From Deltaproteobacteria bacterium (GTDB taxonomy: Bacteria; Desulfobacterota; Desulfobacteria; Desulfobacterales; ETH-SRB1): 7,973 bases of DNA. Both the position numbers and the translations under genes were made by a program. The stretch is from NCBI GenBank assembly GCA_019314185.1, contig JAFCZU010000178.1, forward strand, positions 1 to 7,973, written 5' to 3'. A model generated the notes under the pieces. The model was not told where the DNA came from. It ran no database searches and saw nothing but the letters and a program-made list of their open reading frames with translations. Shown here piece by piece: positions 1-6,699 of this stretch; the first letter of the stretch is position 1; the number at the start of each line of letters is the position of its first letter.

Positions 1-192
1 GGCAATGTTCTGACAGACGGTTTTTTTAAGATATGGTATGGTTCCGAAGTCCTCTGGCGGCTCAGGAACCCGAAAAAGCTTTCCGGCAAATGCAATAATT
101 GCAGTTTGCTGACCCAATGCCGCGGTTGCCGGGCCATGGCATATTTTACTACCGGCGACTATATGGCAGAGGATCCACAATGCTGGAAATAA
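1..192 (+). CDS. Radical SAM/SPASM peptide maturase, C-terminal fragment
   Basis: Frame 1 is open from the first base to a TAA at 190-192, giving the last 63 residues of a protein whose start lies outside the window. It carries the second half of a SPASM domain, the C-terminal extension that binds auxiliary iron-sulfur clusters in peptide-modifying radical SAM enzymes. Fragment cysteines sit at 31, 34, 40, 43 and 61, in the pattern CxxC-x5-C-x2-C followed by a late Cys, with the typical CRGCRAMAY and GDYMAEDPQCW context. The stretch before it (GNVLTDGFFKIWYGSEVLWR) matches the usual link between the two SPASM cysteine groups. The radical SAM CxxxCxxC core is not in view, so that domain is inferred from the family. 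The end overlaps the next gene by 13 bases, and a PqqD-like protein plus a Cys-rich peptide follow, so the likely role is installing carbon- or sulfur-centred crosslinks in that peptide. PQQ synthesis is unlikely because no PqqA-type peptide or other pqq gene is seen. Confidence 0.88.
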   Translation, partial: GNVLTDGFFKIWYGSEVLWRLRNPKKLSGKCNNCSLLTQCRGCRAMAYFTTGDYMAEDPQCWK

Positions 193-473
193 AACCGGGC
201 ACTCAATTTGCTTTAGAGGAAGAAATTACTATCCAGGCCATTGCGGAGCTGGATCATTATTATGCCTTTAACATATCTACAGGAGATCAATTCCAGCTCA
301 ACCACACGTCCCATTGGGTGTTGGAATCAATTGAAGGGGGGATAACCTTTCAAGAATTAATAGATAAATTTAGCGGAGATTTTTATTTGAGTCCTGATAA
401 GGCTAAAGAAGATTTGATGGAAGTTATTCAATTTGCATTGGAAAGCGGTATCATCAAGGAGGTCCAAAAATGA
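180..473 (+). CDS. PqqD-family RiPP recognition element (peptide chaperone)
   Basis: This 97-residue protein starts at ATG 180, six bases after AGAGGA (168-173). An in-frame ATG at 99 lies inside the radical SAM coding end and would add an unlikely 27-residue extension, so 180 is preferred. The C-terminal half follows the PqqD pattern: a 'SHWVLESIEGGITFQELIDKF' type turn-helix, an S-P-D helix start and a final helix ending in a small-residue/hydrophobic turn (ALESGIIKEV). PqqD-like proteins bind the leader of a precursor peptide in a winged-helix groove and present it to a radical SAM partner. The placement between a SPASM maturase and a small Cys-rich peptide is the classic arrangement. It overlaps the maturase by 13 bases and the peptide gene by 4 (ATGA), so translational coupling is likely. 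No membrane segment or signal peptide is seen, so it should act in the cytoplasm. Confidence 0.85.
   Translation: MLEIKPGTQFALEEEITIQAIAELDHYYAFNISTGDQFQLNHTSHWVLESIEGGITFQELIDKFSGDFYLSPDKAKEDLMEVIQFALESGIIKEVQK
456..463 (+). promoter_or_regulatory. Strong Shine-Dalgarno sequence of the precursor peptide gene
   Basis: AAGGAGGT is a full match to the anti-Shine-Dalgarno consensus and ends six bases before the ATG at 470. It lies inside the end of the PqqD-like gene and is the strongest ribosome binding site seen in the window. This fits a peptide substrate needed in excess over its enzymes, and it supports the small reading frame as a real gene. Confidence 0.8.
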
Positions 474-613
474 AAGACGTTAAGAAGATTAAGAAATATG
501 AAAAGCCCATCATCGTGAAAAAGACGAAGATGCGGTTCCCCATTGACATCATAGAAGCTACAGGCAAAGGTGTGGTTTGCAAGCAGTGCTCTTCCTGTCA
601 TAATTGTCGATAG
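470..613 (+). CDS. Cys-rich RiPP precursor peptide (candidate)
   Basis: This 47-residue reading frame (ATG 470, TAG 611-613) is easily missed because it is so short. The N-terminal part is a Lys-rich leader-like stretch, MKDVKKIKKYEKPIIVKK, with a YxxP motif at Y10-P13. This resembles the leader motif recognised by PqqD/RRE domains in some RiPP classes. A middle segment (about 20-30) contains RFPIDIIEA. A TGKGVV hinge then leads into the tail CKQCSSCHNCR, with cysteines at 37, 40, 43 and 46. The tail is the probable core, and the G-K-G just before it is a possible processing region. There is no Sec-type signal peptide. Its start overlaps the stop of the PqqD-like gene, and its ribosome binding site is near-perfect. 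The role as substrate of the adjacent radical SAM enzyme is inferred from context. The modification (thioether, C-C link or other) cannot be read from the sequence. I do not recognise it as a named precursor family. Confidence 0.8.
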   Translation: MKDVKKIKKYEKPIIVKKTKMRFPIDIIEATGKGVVCKQCSSCHNCR

Positions 614-627
614 ACGGCCATTTGTGG

Positions 628-643
628 GCTGGAGAACAGCTTT
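628..643 (+). other. Weak hairpin followed by T-run between the peptide and hydrolase genes
   Basis: In the 71-bp gap after the peptide stop, GCTG (628-631) and CAGC (637-640) can pair around a GAGAA loop, extended by two possible G-T pairs, with TTT at 641-643 and a following A/T-rich stretch. It is too short for a confident intrinsic terminator. It could act as a partial attenuator that raises the ratio of precursor transcript to downstream message, or it may be chance. Confidence 0.25.
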
Positions 644-684
644 CAAAAATTCTTTGAATAAAATTACTCAGTTGAGCGTTGTGC

Positions 685-3600
685 ATGGCTAATAAAAAAA
701 ATAGTCAAACCGATGTGATAGATGATTTAGAAAAAATCAATCAAGTTATTGACCTTTGCATTGATCGGGAGCTTTATGAAGAATTAGAAACAATAGTAAG
801 TTTAAACGAAGACGCCAGAAGATTTCTTGAAGAGTTGCCCGCCGAAAAACCATTTTCGCAGGATGTTTCCGAATTTCCTGTAACCAAGGTTACTCTTCCT
901 GTCAAATTTACCAAGTATTTATCACTCAAAAGCAGAAGTATAACATTTCAAAAGGAAGGTGACCGATTTCTCAAGTATTGGTCATGGCTGTTCTGGGTCA
1001 AAATGATCCGGGCAAAAATACTCCAAAACAACAATGCTGACGATTGGATAAAACTCTACGAAGAGTTAATCCTTCTCCTTGAAAACAATATCCCCGCATC
1101 CAAAGATCAAGATAAATTTGACGATGGACTCAATTTAAATCTTACAAGATTTAATTACCTGATGGAACTGTCTGCGGTGGCAACCAGTGAGCTAAGTTAC
1201 GGATATGCAGAAAGGGCCCGGCACCTGCTATCCGAAATATTCCCCCATAAGAATAATTCAAAGAATGTTGAAAAACGTCTGCCCTATGACCGCTGGATTT
1301 GGTGGAATATGGGAATGGCTTACCAACATATGGGGGGGCGAAATCAAAAAGCCATATTAGAGTTTAATAGGGTAATCAGAATTTTTTTTGGTAAAGCAAG
1401 AACCTTACAAGATAAAAAAGACTTGGTAGTTGGAGATAGCAGCAACTCATTAGAATTTTTACTGAATATCCTTCCTGCCACCTTGCAACGCGCAGCCATC
1501 CATTTGAAACAGCAATTAGGCTACCATGCTTTGCAGGCATTATTTGACTCTGGTTTACTTCTGGACGAGGTATCCAAAAAATTTCGATTTGGAATTTATT
1601 CAAAGGCTATCCCAAATTTAAGAAAGCGTTTAGCTCTTTTCAGGTTGGATGCATTTCAACAGTTGGGGACAACCGAGGAGGTAGAAAAATCATTAAAAGG
1701 TGTTTACAAAACAATTTTCCTCCGAGACGAATGGGATTGTAACGAGCCATCTCTGAAGCCTTTTGTTTCAGATCCTCCTTCAGTAGATCAAACGCAACTT
1801 GTGGAACAGATCGCAGCCTGGTTCCTTGGAAAAACAACCGGCACTGGCAGTTGTGGGGAGCTCATAAATAATCTCTCACGAGAGAAAGATAATAAAGAAC
1901 TAGAAAAAATAGTTCGGGAAATTGTCAGGGAAGTTAATTTATTTTGTAAAGGCATAGGCATAGTCACAGAAACCTACTGGAATTGGATAGAGAATAATTC
2001 TTTTGACAAACGTATTTATTTCTCTAGATGGGCTCAATTCTTAAAACGTGGCACTTCAATATTATTCAAACTTAACAAAAACAAAGAGTTTGCATCCTGT
2101 GACATTGATAATTGGAATGCTTGTAATGAAACTCTTCTTCAATCTATCATCAATCTCTACTGTAAACATCGCCAAAAACTACCTGTTATCCGTCAAGACC
2201 GGCCTTTGCTCAACGAAACATTGGAATTAGAAAAATTCCGATCAGATGATCTACCTGATTTTGCGGGCGGCTTATCTTCTTTCTATGAAAAAATTAGCAT
2301 TGTTTTGCTTGAAAAAAACAAAGAGTTTTCCAATCTGAAAACAAAGGTAGAAAATATTTTAAATGAAAAAGAAGATTTCGAAAAAGATCAAGAACCAATT
2401 AATGTGCTAAAAAAGGATCACCTACGATTGCTTGCAGCCCTAGACGAATACCATAAAGAATTTGGAGAGAACCAGCAAATACATGCACTCAAGAGATGCA
2501 ACGAGCGGCTTATCTGGCACAAGGTTGATCCTGATCCAAAAGGAGGTTGTTCAGATTGTTTTAAAGGCGAAAATAATTCGTCAAAACCATCTAGCTTTGA
2601 TGGTCTTTTATCCTGCCAAGAAGATATACCGCGTGACGAAGAATTACTCCCTTATAAAAAGAGAAATAGGTTTGATTTGCTCTACTATGATTATGAATCC
2701 ATCATGCAGGAGACAGAAGAACATCTTACCAAACACTTAGAACGACATTCATGGCAGGAACCTCCCAGGGCAGCTTTGCATTTTCTTGGATTGCAACGCT
2801 GGAATTCTCTCACACCTGCGCAAGGTCGATCTGTCGGAGGAGGATATTTTGTTTATCGGACAAACGACGAAGGAGAGGTGGATTTAGGTATAGCGATTGA
2901 TCCCGGTTTTGATTATGTCAGAAATCTATTCCGTATGGGATTCAGCCTGAGGGATGTTGATATTGTGCTCATCAGCCATGCGCATGCGGATCATCTCTGG
3001 GATTTTGAGTCCATGGTGCAATTACTCAATGAGTTGGAGGAGAAAAAAAGTATTGTGCATCAACTTAATGTTGTCCTGACTTTGGGAAGTTACCAACGCT
3101 TGGAACATATTATCAATAATCCAAAATTGCGCCGGTTCATCAATCCTCTTGTCATAGACATTCGTAAAGAAATTGAACCGGGGTTTTTGAGTAATTTAGG
3201 GCCTGGTAATAATACACCCGATGAGTTTTTTAACTATTGTTTTGCCTTTAGTAATAAAAAAGATAAAGAGCGTTGGGCACCAATTCTGCCAGATATCAAT
3301 GCGAATGTTGGTGATGGTGAGATTGAGATCTGGCCGACCTGTGCCTACCATGATGACTTTTCTATCTCTGATAGTTTCGGTTTTATAATAAAGATCAAGC
3401 CATCGGAAAATACATGTATTAACGGCGAAGAATTTTGTTTTGGATACACTGGGGACACGAAATGGGTTGGTAATGATTTATATCATAAAGATTGTTGCCC
3501 TGGCGCCATCATTGATGCTGATTGTAAGGTAAAATATATAGATCAACCTCGTTGGAAAGATGTTGCAGGACAATACCGTGATTGCAATGCGTTACTCATG

Positions 3601-4155
3601 CATATAGGTTCTCTTATTGATCACAAGGATAAAGATAAACAACAATTTAAGAATTATCAAAAGAGGGAATGCGAAAAACTAATCCGTGATAAAAATCATC
3701 CATACCTGATGGGTATGATTCGCTTCATAGGAGAACTTTACAAAAATCCAAGTAAAAACAAACTAATTCTTATGGGTGAGTTTGGGGAAGAGCTTCGTGG
3801 CGGAATACGTATTGATCTTGTAAAACGGCTTCAGCAGGGCTTAACGAAAACTTGGCCTATATTGCCGGTTGATGTTGGTCTCGATATTCTTTTGCGTAAT
3901 TATTCTGATACCGAGCCAAAAGAGGATAGCCGGCAATTTAGTAAATTTGAATTCCTGTGTGCGCTCTGCGATAAGCCTCGCCCCTTACACGAAATTGATT
4001 ATTTTAGATTTGGACCGGATGAAGCAATATTTTATATCTGCAAAACCTGCAACCGGGCCAAACCTGATGATGTTCGACAGACCAAGCTCAGGCGCCTTTA
4101 TGAGATTGGCCGAGAGTTGCAGACCCTCCCACCAAATCGAGCTGACCATGCCTGA
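685..4155 (+). CDS. Large multidomain metallo-beta-lactamase-fold hydrolase with helical/TPR-like N-terminus and zinc ribbon
   Basis: From ATG 685 this encodes 1156 residues; a TTG at 679 would add two. No good ribosome binding site precedes either start. Residues about 1-650 are mostly helical. The segment at about 201-240 (RWIWWNMGMAYQHMGG...AILEFNRVIRIF) looks like a tetratricopeptide-type repeat, and about 533-610 is charged and likely coiled coil. A lone CxxC lies at C622/C625. The metallo-beta-lactamase domain starts at about 690. It has HAHADH (H765, H767, D769, H770), an RNase Z-like third-ligand position in AYHDDFSISDSFGF (H889), and GYTGDT with D924. H1005 in NHPYLMG is a candidate final ligand before the LILMGEFGEEL strand. 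The C-terminus has CALC (C1092, C1095) and CKTC (C1119, C1122), a zinc ribbon. These motifs predict a two-metal hydrolase, possibly a nuclease or phosphodiesterase, but the substrate is unknown. The stop overlaps the next gene by 8 bases. No signal peptide is seen, so a cytoplasmic location is likely. Confidence 0.85.
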   Translation: MANKKNSQTDVIDDLEKINQVIDLCIDRELYEELETIVSLNEDARRFLEELPAEKPFSQDVSEFPVTKVTLPVKFTKYLSLKSRSITFQKEGDRFLKYWSWLFWVKMIRAKILQNNNADDWIKLYEELILLLENNIPASKDQDKFDDGLNLNLTRFNYLMELSAVATSELSYGYAERARHLLSEIFPHKNNSKNVEKRLPYDRWIWWNMGMAYQHMGGRNQKAILEFNRVIRIFFGKARTLQDKKDLVVGDSSNSLEFLLNILPATLQRAAIHLKQQLGYHALQALFDSGLLLDEVSKKFRFGIYSKAIPNLRKRLALFRLDAFQQLGTTEEVEKSLKGVYKTIFLRDEWDCNEPSLKPFVSDPPSVDQTQLVEQIAAWFLGKTTGTGSCGELINNLSREKDNKELEKIVREIVREVNLFCKGIGIVTETYWNWIENNSFDKRIYFSRWAQFLKRGTSILFKLNKNKEFASCDIDNWNACNETLLQSIINLYCKHRQKLPVIRQDRPLLNETLELEKFRSDDLPDFAGGLSSFYEKISIVLLEKNKEFSNLKTKVENILNEKEDFEKDQEPINVLKKDHLRLLAALDEYHKEFGENQQIHALKRCNERLIWHKVDPDPKGGCSDCFKGENNSSKPSSFDGLLSCQEDIPRDEELLPYKKRNRFDLLYYDYESIMQETEEHLTKHLERHSWQEPPRAALHFLGLQRWNSLTPAQGRSVGGGYFVYRTNDEGEVDLGIAIDPGFDYVRNLFRMGFSLRDVDIVLISHAHADHLWDFESMVQLLNELEEKKSIVHQLNVVLTLGSYQRLEHIINNPKLRRFINPLVIDIRKEIEPGFLSNLGPGNNTPDEFFNYCFAFSNKKDKERWAPILPDINANVGDGEIEIWPTCAYHDDFSISDSFGFIIKIKPSENTCINGEEFCFGYTGDTKWVGNDLYHKDCCPGAIIDADCKVKYIDQPRWKDVAGQYRDCNALLMHIGSLIDHKDKDKQQFKNYQKRECEKLIRDKNHPYLMGMIRFIGELYKNPSKNKLILMGEFGEELRGGIRIDLVKRLQQGLTKTWPILPVDVGLDILLRNYSDTEPKEDSRQFSKFEFLCALCDKPRPLHEIDYFRFGPDEAIFYICKTCNRAKPDDVRQTKLRRLYEIGRELQTLPPNRADHA

Positions 4156-4954
4156 TAGAATCATCAGAGCGCCAATTGGCAGACTCATGATCTTTCTTGA
4201 TGATGCTATTTCCAGATCACTCGAACCAGTTCGGGTTTCACGAACTGCTACAGCTCTCTTATTGGCCGGCAATAAAAAATCAGGAAACCTGTTTCAGCGG
4301 GCAACTGATCAACTTATCCAATCTCAGCGTCCAGATGGAGGTTGGTCAGATCCAGAGGACACCGCTTGGGCTGTTGGATGCATCAGTTTGGTCCGAGGGC
4401 AAGATAACCCTGCTGTACAATCAGCCATTCCGTGGCTGATTAATGAACGAAAGCTGGGTGGAGGATGGGGAGTACATCCACGCGATCAAGTACGGATACG
4501 GAGTACCGCACTTATTTCAGCCTTGGCGCCGACAGTAATCAAAAAAGAGGACATTAACTGGTTGATCAATGAGTGGCAGCGAGATTTTAACAGTCCTGTG
4601 CGACTATCATACAAGGCAGGCTTTTTTCTGCTGGCAATGCCCCAAGATCAGGAAGATGAGCTTGTTGCACGGACCATAGCCCATCTGGCTGAAGATCAGA
4701 ATGACGACGGTGGATTTGCTCCTTGGAAAGGCCATCCAATCGGCAGCGATCCCTGGTCAACCGGCGTAGCGCTATGGGGATTGTCACGGTGGGTTGACCA
4801 GGTGGATCATGCTGTTCTGGAAAAAGCTCTGAACTGGCTTCAGGAAACACAACTCCCATCCGGTTGCTGGCCCTATCACTATCTTGATGACGGGACTTCA
4901 CTGGCGCTGATCGGAAGTGTGGCTGCGTTAAAGTCTTTAAAAACGCGGGAATAA
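4148..4954 (+). CDS. Prenyltransferase/squalene-cyclase repeat-like protein
   Basis: ATG 4148 overlaps the end of the hydrolase gene by eight bases, with no good ribosome binding site, so coupled translation is likely. The frame is open further upstream but lies inside the hydrolase gene, so 4148 is the sensible start. The 268 residues contain repeated QW-like motifs of the alpha/alpha toroid seen in squalene-hopene cyclases and protein prenyltransferase beta subunits: QRPDGGW (60-66), KLGGGWG (102-108), DQNDDGGFAPW (183-193) and QLPSGCWPY (235-243), spaced between hydrophobic helices. Class II cyclases are about 600-700 residues and use a DxDD acid motif. Here the protein is less than half that length, and neither D63-G-G-W nor D186-D187 forms a clear DxDD. 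A classic triterpene cyclase is therefore unlikely. It may bind a peptide, lipid or isoprenoid, or act as a partner of its neighbours. The exact function is unknown. Confidence 0.8.
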   Translation: MPDRIIRAPIGRLMIFLDDAISRSLEPVRVSRTATALLLAGNKKSGNLFQRATDQLIQSQRPDGGWSDPEDTAWAVGCISLVRGQDNPAVQSAIPWLINERKLGGGWGVHPRDQVRIRSTALISALAPTVIKKEDINWLINEWQRDFNSPVRLSYKAGFFLLAMPQDQEDELVARTIAHLAEDQNDDGGFAPWKGHPIGSDPWSTGVALWGLSRWVDQVDHAVLEKALNWLQETQLPSGCWPYHYLDDGTSLALIGSVAALKSLKTRE

Positions 4955-4956
4955 TT

Positions 4957-6699
4957 ATGTGTACAATAGCAGTTACTTTTAACGAGGCACAGCCTGAAAC
5001 GCTCCGCAAAATGGCGAAGGCGGTGTGCCATCGCGGGCCGGACAGCCTGGAAGTTTGGACCGGTGACAGGCATGGCGTTGCGGCCTGTCGGTTGAGTATT
5101 TTTGGTGACCCCAACGCGCCGATGATCTTTAAGGATGCAAAAACAGGCAGAGTAATTCTTTTAAACGGTGAAATTTACAATTACGACGAGCTTTGGAAAG
5201 AACTTCAAAAAACAGGAGTATCACCGCAAACAGATTTAGAGTCAGAACTCATCGCCAGACTCTATGAAATACATGGCGCCGGTTTTGCCGGCCGATTGAA
5301 AGGCATGTTTGCAATCGCCATCCTGGACGATTCCCGTCTTGTTCTCGCCCGCGATCATTTTGGCATAAAACCTCTTTATTTTACCCGTATCGGACATAGT
5401 GTTCTGGTCGGTTCGGAACTTAAGGTAATTCTTGCTCATCCAGGGGTAAGCCCGTCCCTTAATTTAACCGCTCTTCAGGAAACCCGTGTGTTCGGGTATG
5501 CCATTTCCTCCGATAAAACTTTTTTTAATGATATTCGGCAGGTAGCGCCGGGTCATGTTTTGACTTTTGATGACTCCTGCAAGGAAAGAGCATTTGTGTT
5601 TGGTGAAGTCCCCAAAGCTCGTTATCTTAGCGGTCAGCCTGAAGAGAGCTATGATGAGATGGTAATGAAGACACGCCGGATAATGCTCAGGGCAGTTGAA
5701 CGTATGTTCAGCCACGGAGAGATGGACAAAGGTGTTTTCTTGTCCGGCGGGGTCGACTCCTCAACTATTGCTCTTGCAGCCAGCCTGCAAACTGAAAAAA
5801 AAATCCAGACATTCACTTTAGCCGATAGCAAAGACACACCGGATCTTCTTGCGGCAAGACAGGTGGCCAAAGCGCTCAAGACGGACCACCACGAATTTAT
5901 TGTTAATTCCAAAGATTATTGGCAATGGCTGCCTGATTATGTGGCCCATTACGAGGGACTTATGGCTGGAGGCGTTTTTCATATTCAGGGCGGATTAGCA
6001 TTCCATATCCTTACAAAATGCATCTCCAAACATGTCAGGGTGGCTTTTTCAGGCGAGGGCGCTGATGAATTATTTGGTGGGTACTATTGGATTTATACAC
6101 ATCCACTTGGGTTTTCCGACAGGATCCGGGAAAATTTCGCCGCGGTTGAAGACAACCCCGTATTAACGTCTGTTGTGGAGGAACTCTTTCCCGATCCTGA
6201 AGACGAAGCCGTGTATAGAAAAAACTTGTTTGATTTTTTACTCAAAGGAGGCCTTGCCAATTATCACCTTCAAAGTGTAGACCGCTCTGCAGGCGCGTTC
6301 GGCATGGAGATCAGACCACTTTACCTGGAGGACGACTTGTCCCAGTGGGCCATGGAACTTCCCATTGAATACAAGGTCCCAAACAAAAAAACCACTAAAA
6401 GAATTCTGCGTGACGCCTTTCGTAAAGAATATGAGCAACTCGGGTTGGATATCGTTTTAACGAGGCAAAAAATGGGCATGCCTTCCGCCCTTTCAAAGAT
6501 CGACCTGGAAATCACGCAGGCGGTGGATCGAGCCATCTCTCCCGAAGATATTGCCACACATCCCCTCGGCTCACTGCTCGGTTCAAAAATGAATCTGCTG
6601 TTATTCGATTTATTTGAGCACATATTCTTTAAAGGGTGGGACCACCATTCCGATGTTCCGCCAAAGGACTCTTATCTGGCACGCGTATGGCCAAATTAA
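4957..6699 (+). CDS. asnB: Asparagine synthetase (glutamine-hydrolysing)-like amidotransferase
   Basis: The 580-residue protein begins two bases after the previous stop with only a weak purine-rich site (about GCGGGA). It has the full two-domain AsnB plan. The N-terminal class II glutaminase keeps Cys2 as nucleophile after Met removal, CHRGPDS (24-30), LNGEIYNYDEL, and SELIARLYEIHG. RDHFGIKPLYF and GSELKVIL close the domain. The synthetase domain has the ATP PP-loop SGGVDSS (263-269) and SGEGADELFGGYY (365-377). The FGMEIRPLYLEDDL region corresponds to the conserved LExRxPFLD segment. Both active sites look intact, so ammonia from glutamine should be channelled to an AMP-activated carboxylate. 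The family makes asparagine, but relatives amidate peptides or uronic-acid sugars. Lasso-peptide cyclases of this fold usually have a degenerate glutaminase, unlike this protein. Its place between a cyclase-like repeat protein and a glycosyltransferase suggests a dedicated tailoring role rather than housekeeping asparagine supply, but that is inference. Confidence 0.88.
   Translation: MCTIAVTFNEAQPETLRKMAKAVCHRGPDSLEVWTGDRHGVAACRLSIFGDPNAPMIFKDAKTGRVILLNGEIYNYDELWKELQKTGVSPQTDLESELIARLYEIHGAGFAGRLKGMFAIAILDDSRLVLARDHFGIKPLYFTRIGHSVLVGSELKVILAHPGVSPSLNLTALQETRVFGYAISSDKTFFNDIRQVAPGHVLTFDDSCKERAFVFGEVPKARYLSGQPEESYDEMVMKTRRIMLRAVERMFSHGEMDKGVFLSGGVDSSTIALAASLQTEKKIQTFTLADSKDTPDLLAARQVAKALKTDHHEFIVNSKDYWQWLPDYVAHYEGLMAGGVFHIQGGLAFHILTKCISKHVRVAFSGEGADELFGGYYWIYTHPLGFSDRIRENFAAVEDNPVLTSVVEELFPDPEDEAVYRKNLFDFLLKGGLANYHLQSVDRSAGAFGMEIRPLYLEDDLSQWAMELPIEYKVPNKKTTKRILRDAFRKEYEQLGLDIVLTRQKMGMPSALSKIDLEITQAVDRAISPEDIATHPLGSLLGSKMNLLLFDLFEHIFFKGWDHHSDVPPKDSYLARVWPN

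Noticed and set aside
1..473. PQQ cofactor biosynthesis (pqqE-pqqD)
   Set aside because: The small peptide lacks the Glu-Tyr pair of PqqA, and no PqqB or PqqC is present. The metallo-beta-lactamase protein here is far larger than PqqB and has a different domain plan.
428..646. A 72-codon reading frame on the minus strand covering the precursor peptide
   Set aside because: It is antisense to the PqqD-like end and the small peptide, has no recognisable domain, and the plus-strand reading has the strong ribosome binding site and overlaps expected of an operon.
654..664. TAAAAT (659-664) as a -10 box for a promoter before the hydrolase gene
   Set aside because: It matches five of six bases, but no -35-like hexamer lies 16-18 bases upstream, and such matches are common in A/T-rich gaps.
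3869..4147. A longer version of the cyclase-like protein starting at 3869
   Set aside because: The extra 93 residues lie wholly inside the zinc-ribbon coding end of the hydrolase gene and show no family similarity; ATG 4148 gives a normal short overlap.
4587..5114. A 175-codon minus-strand reading frame
   Set aside because: It is antisense to the cyclase-like and AsnB-like genes, both of which have clear motifs in the plus frame, and its translation is low-complexity with no domain.
470..6699. Lasso-peptide cluster
   Set aside because: The YxxP leader motif, a recognition element and an asparagine synthetase fold suggest it, but there is no transglutaminase-like leader protease, the AsnB-like enzyme keeps its glutaminase Cys2, and a SPASM radical enzyme plus four core cysteines point to a different class.
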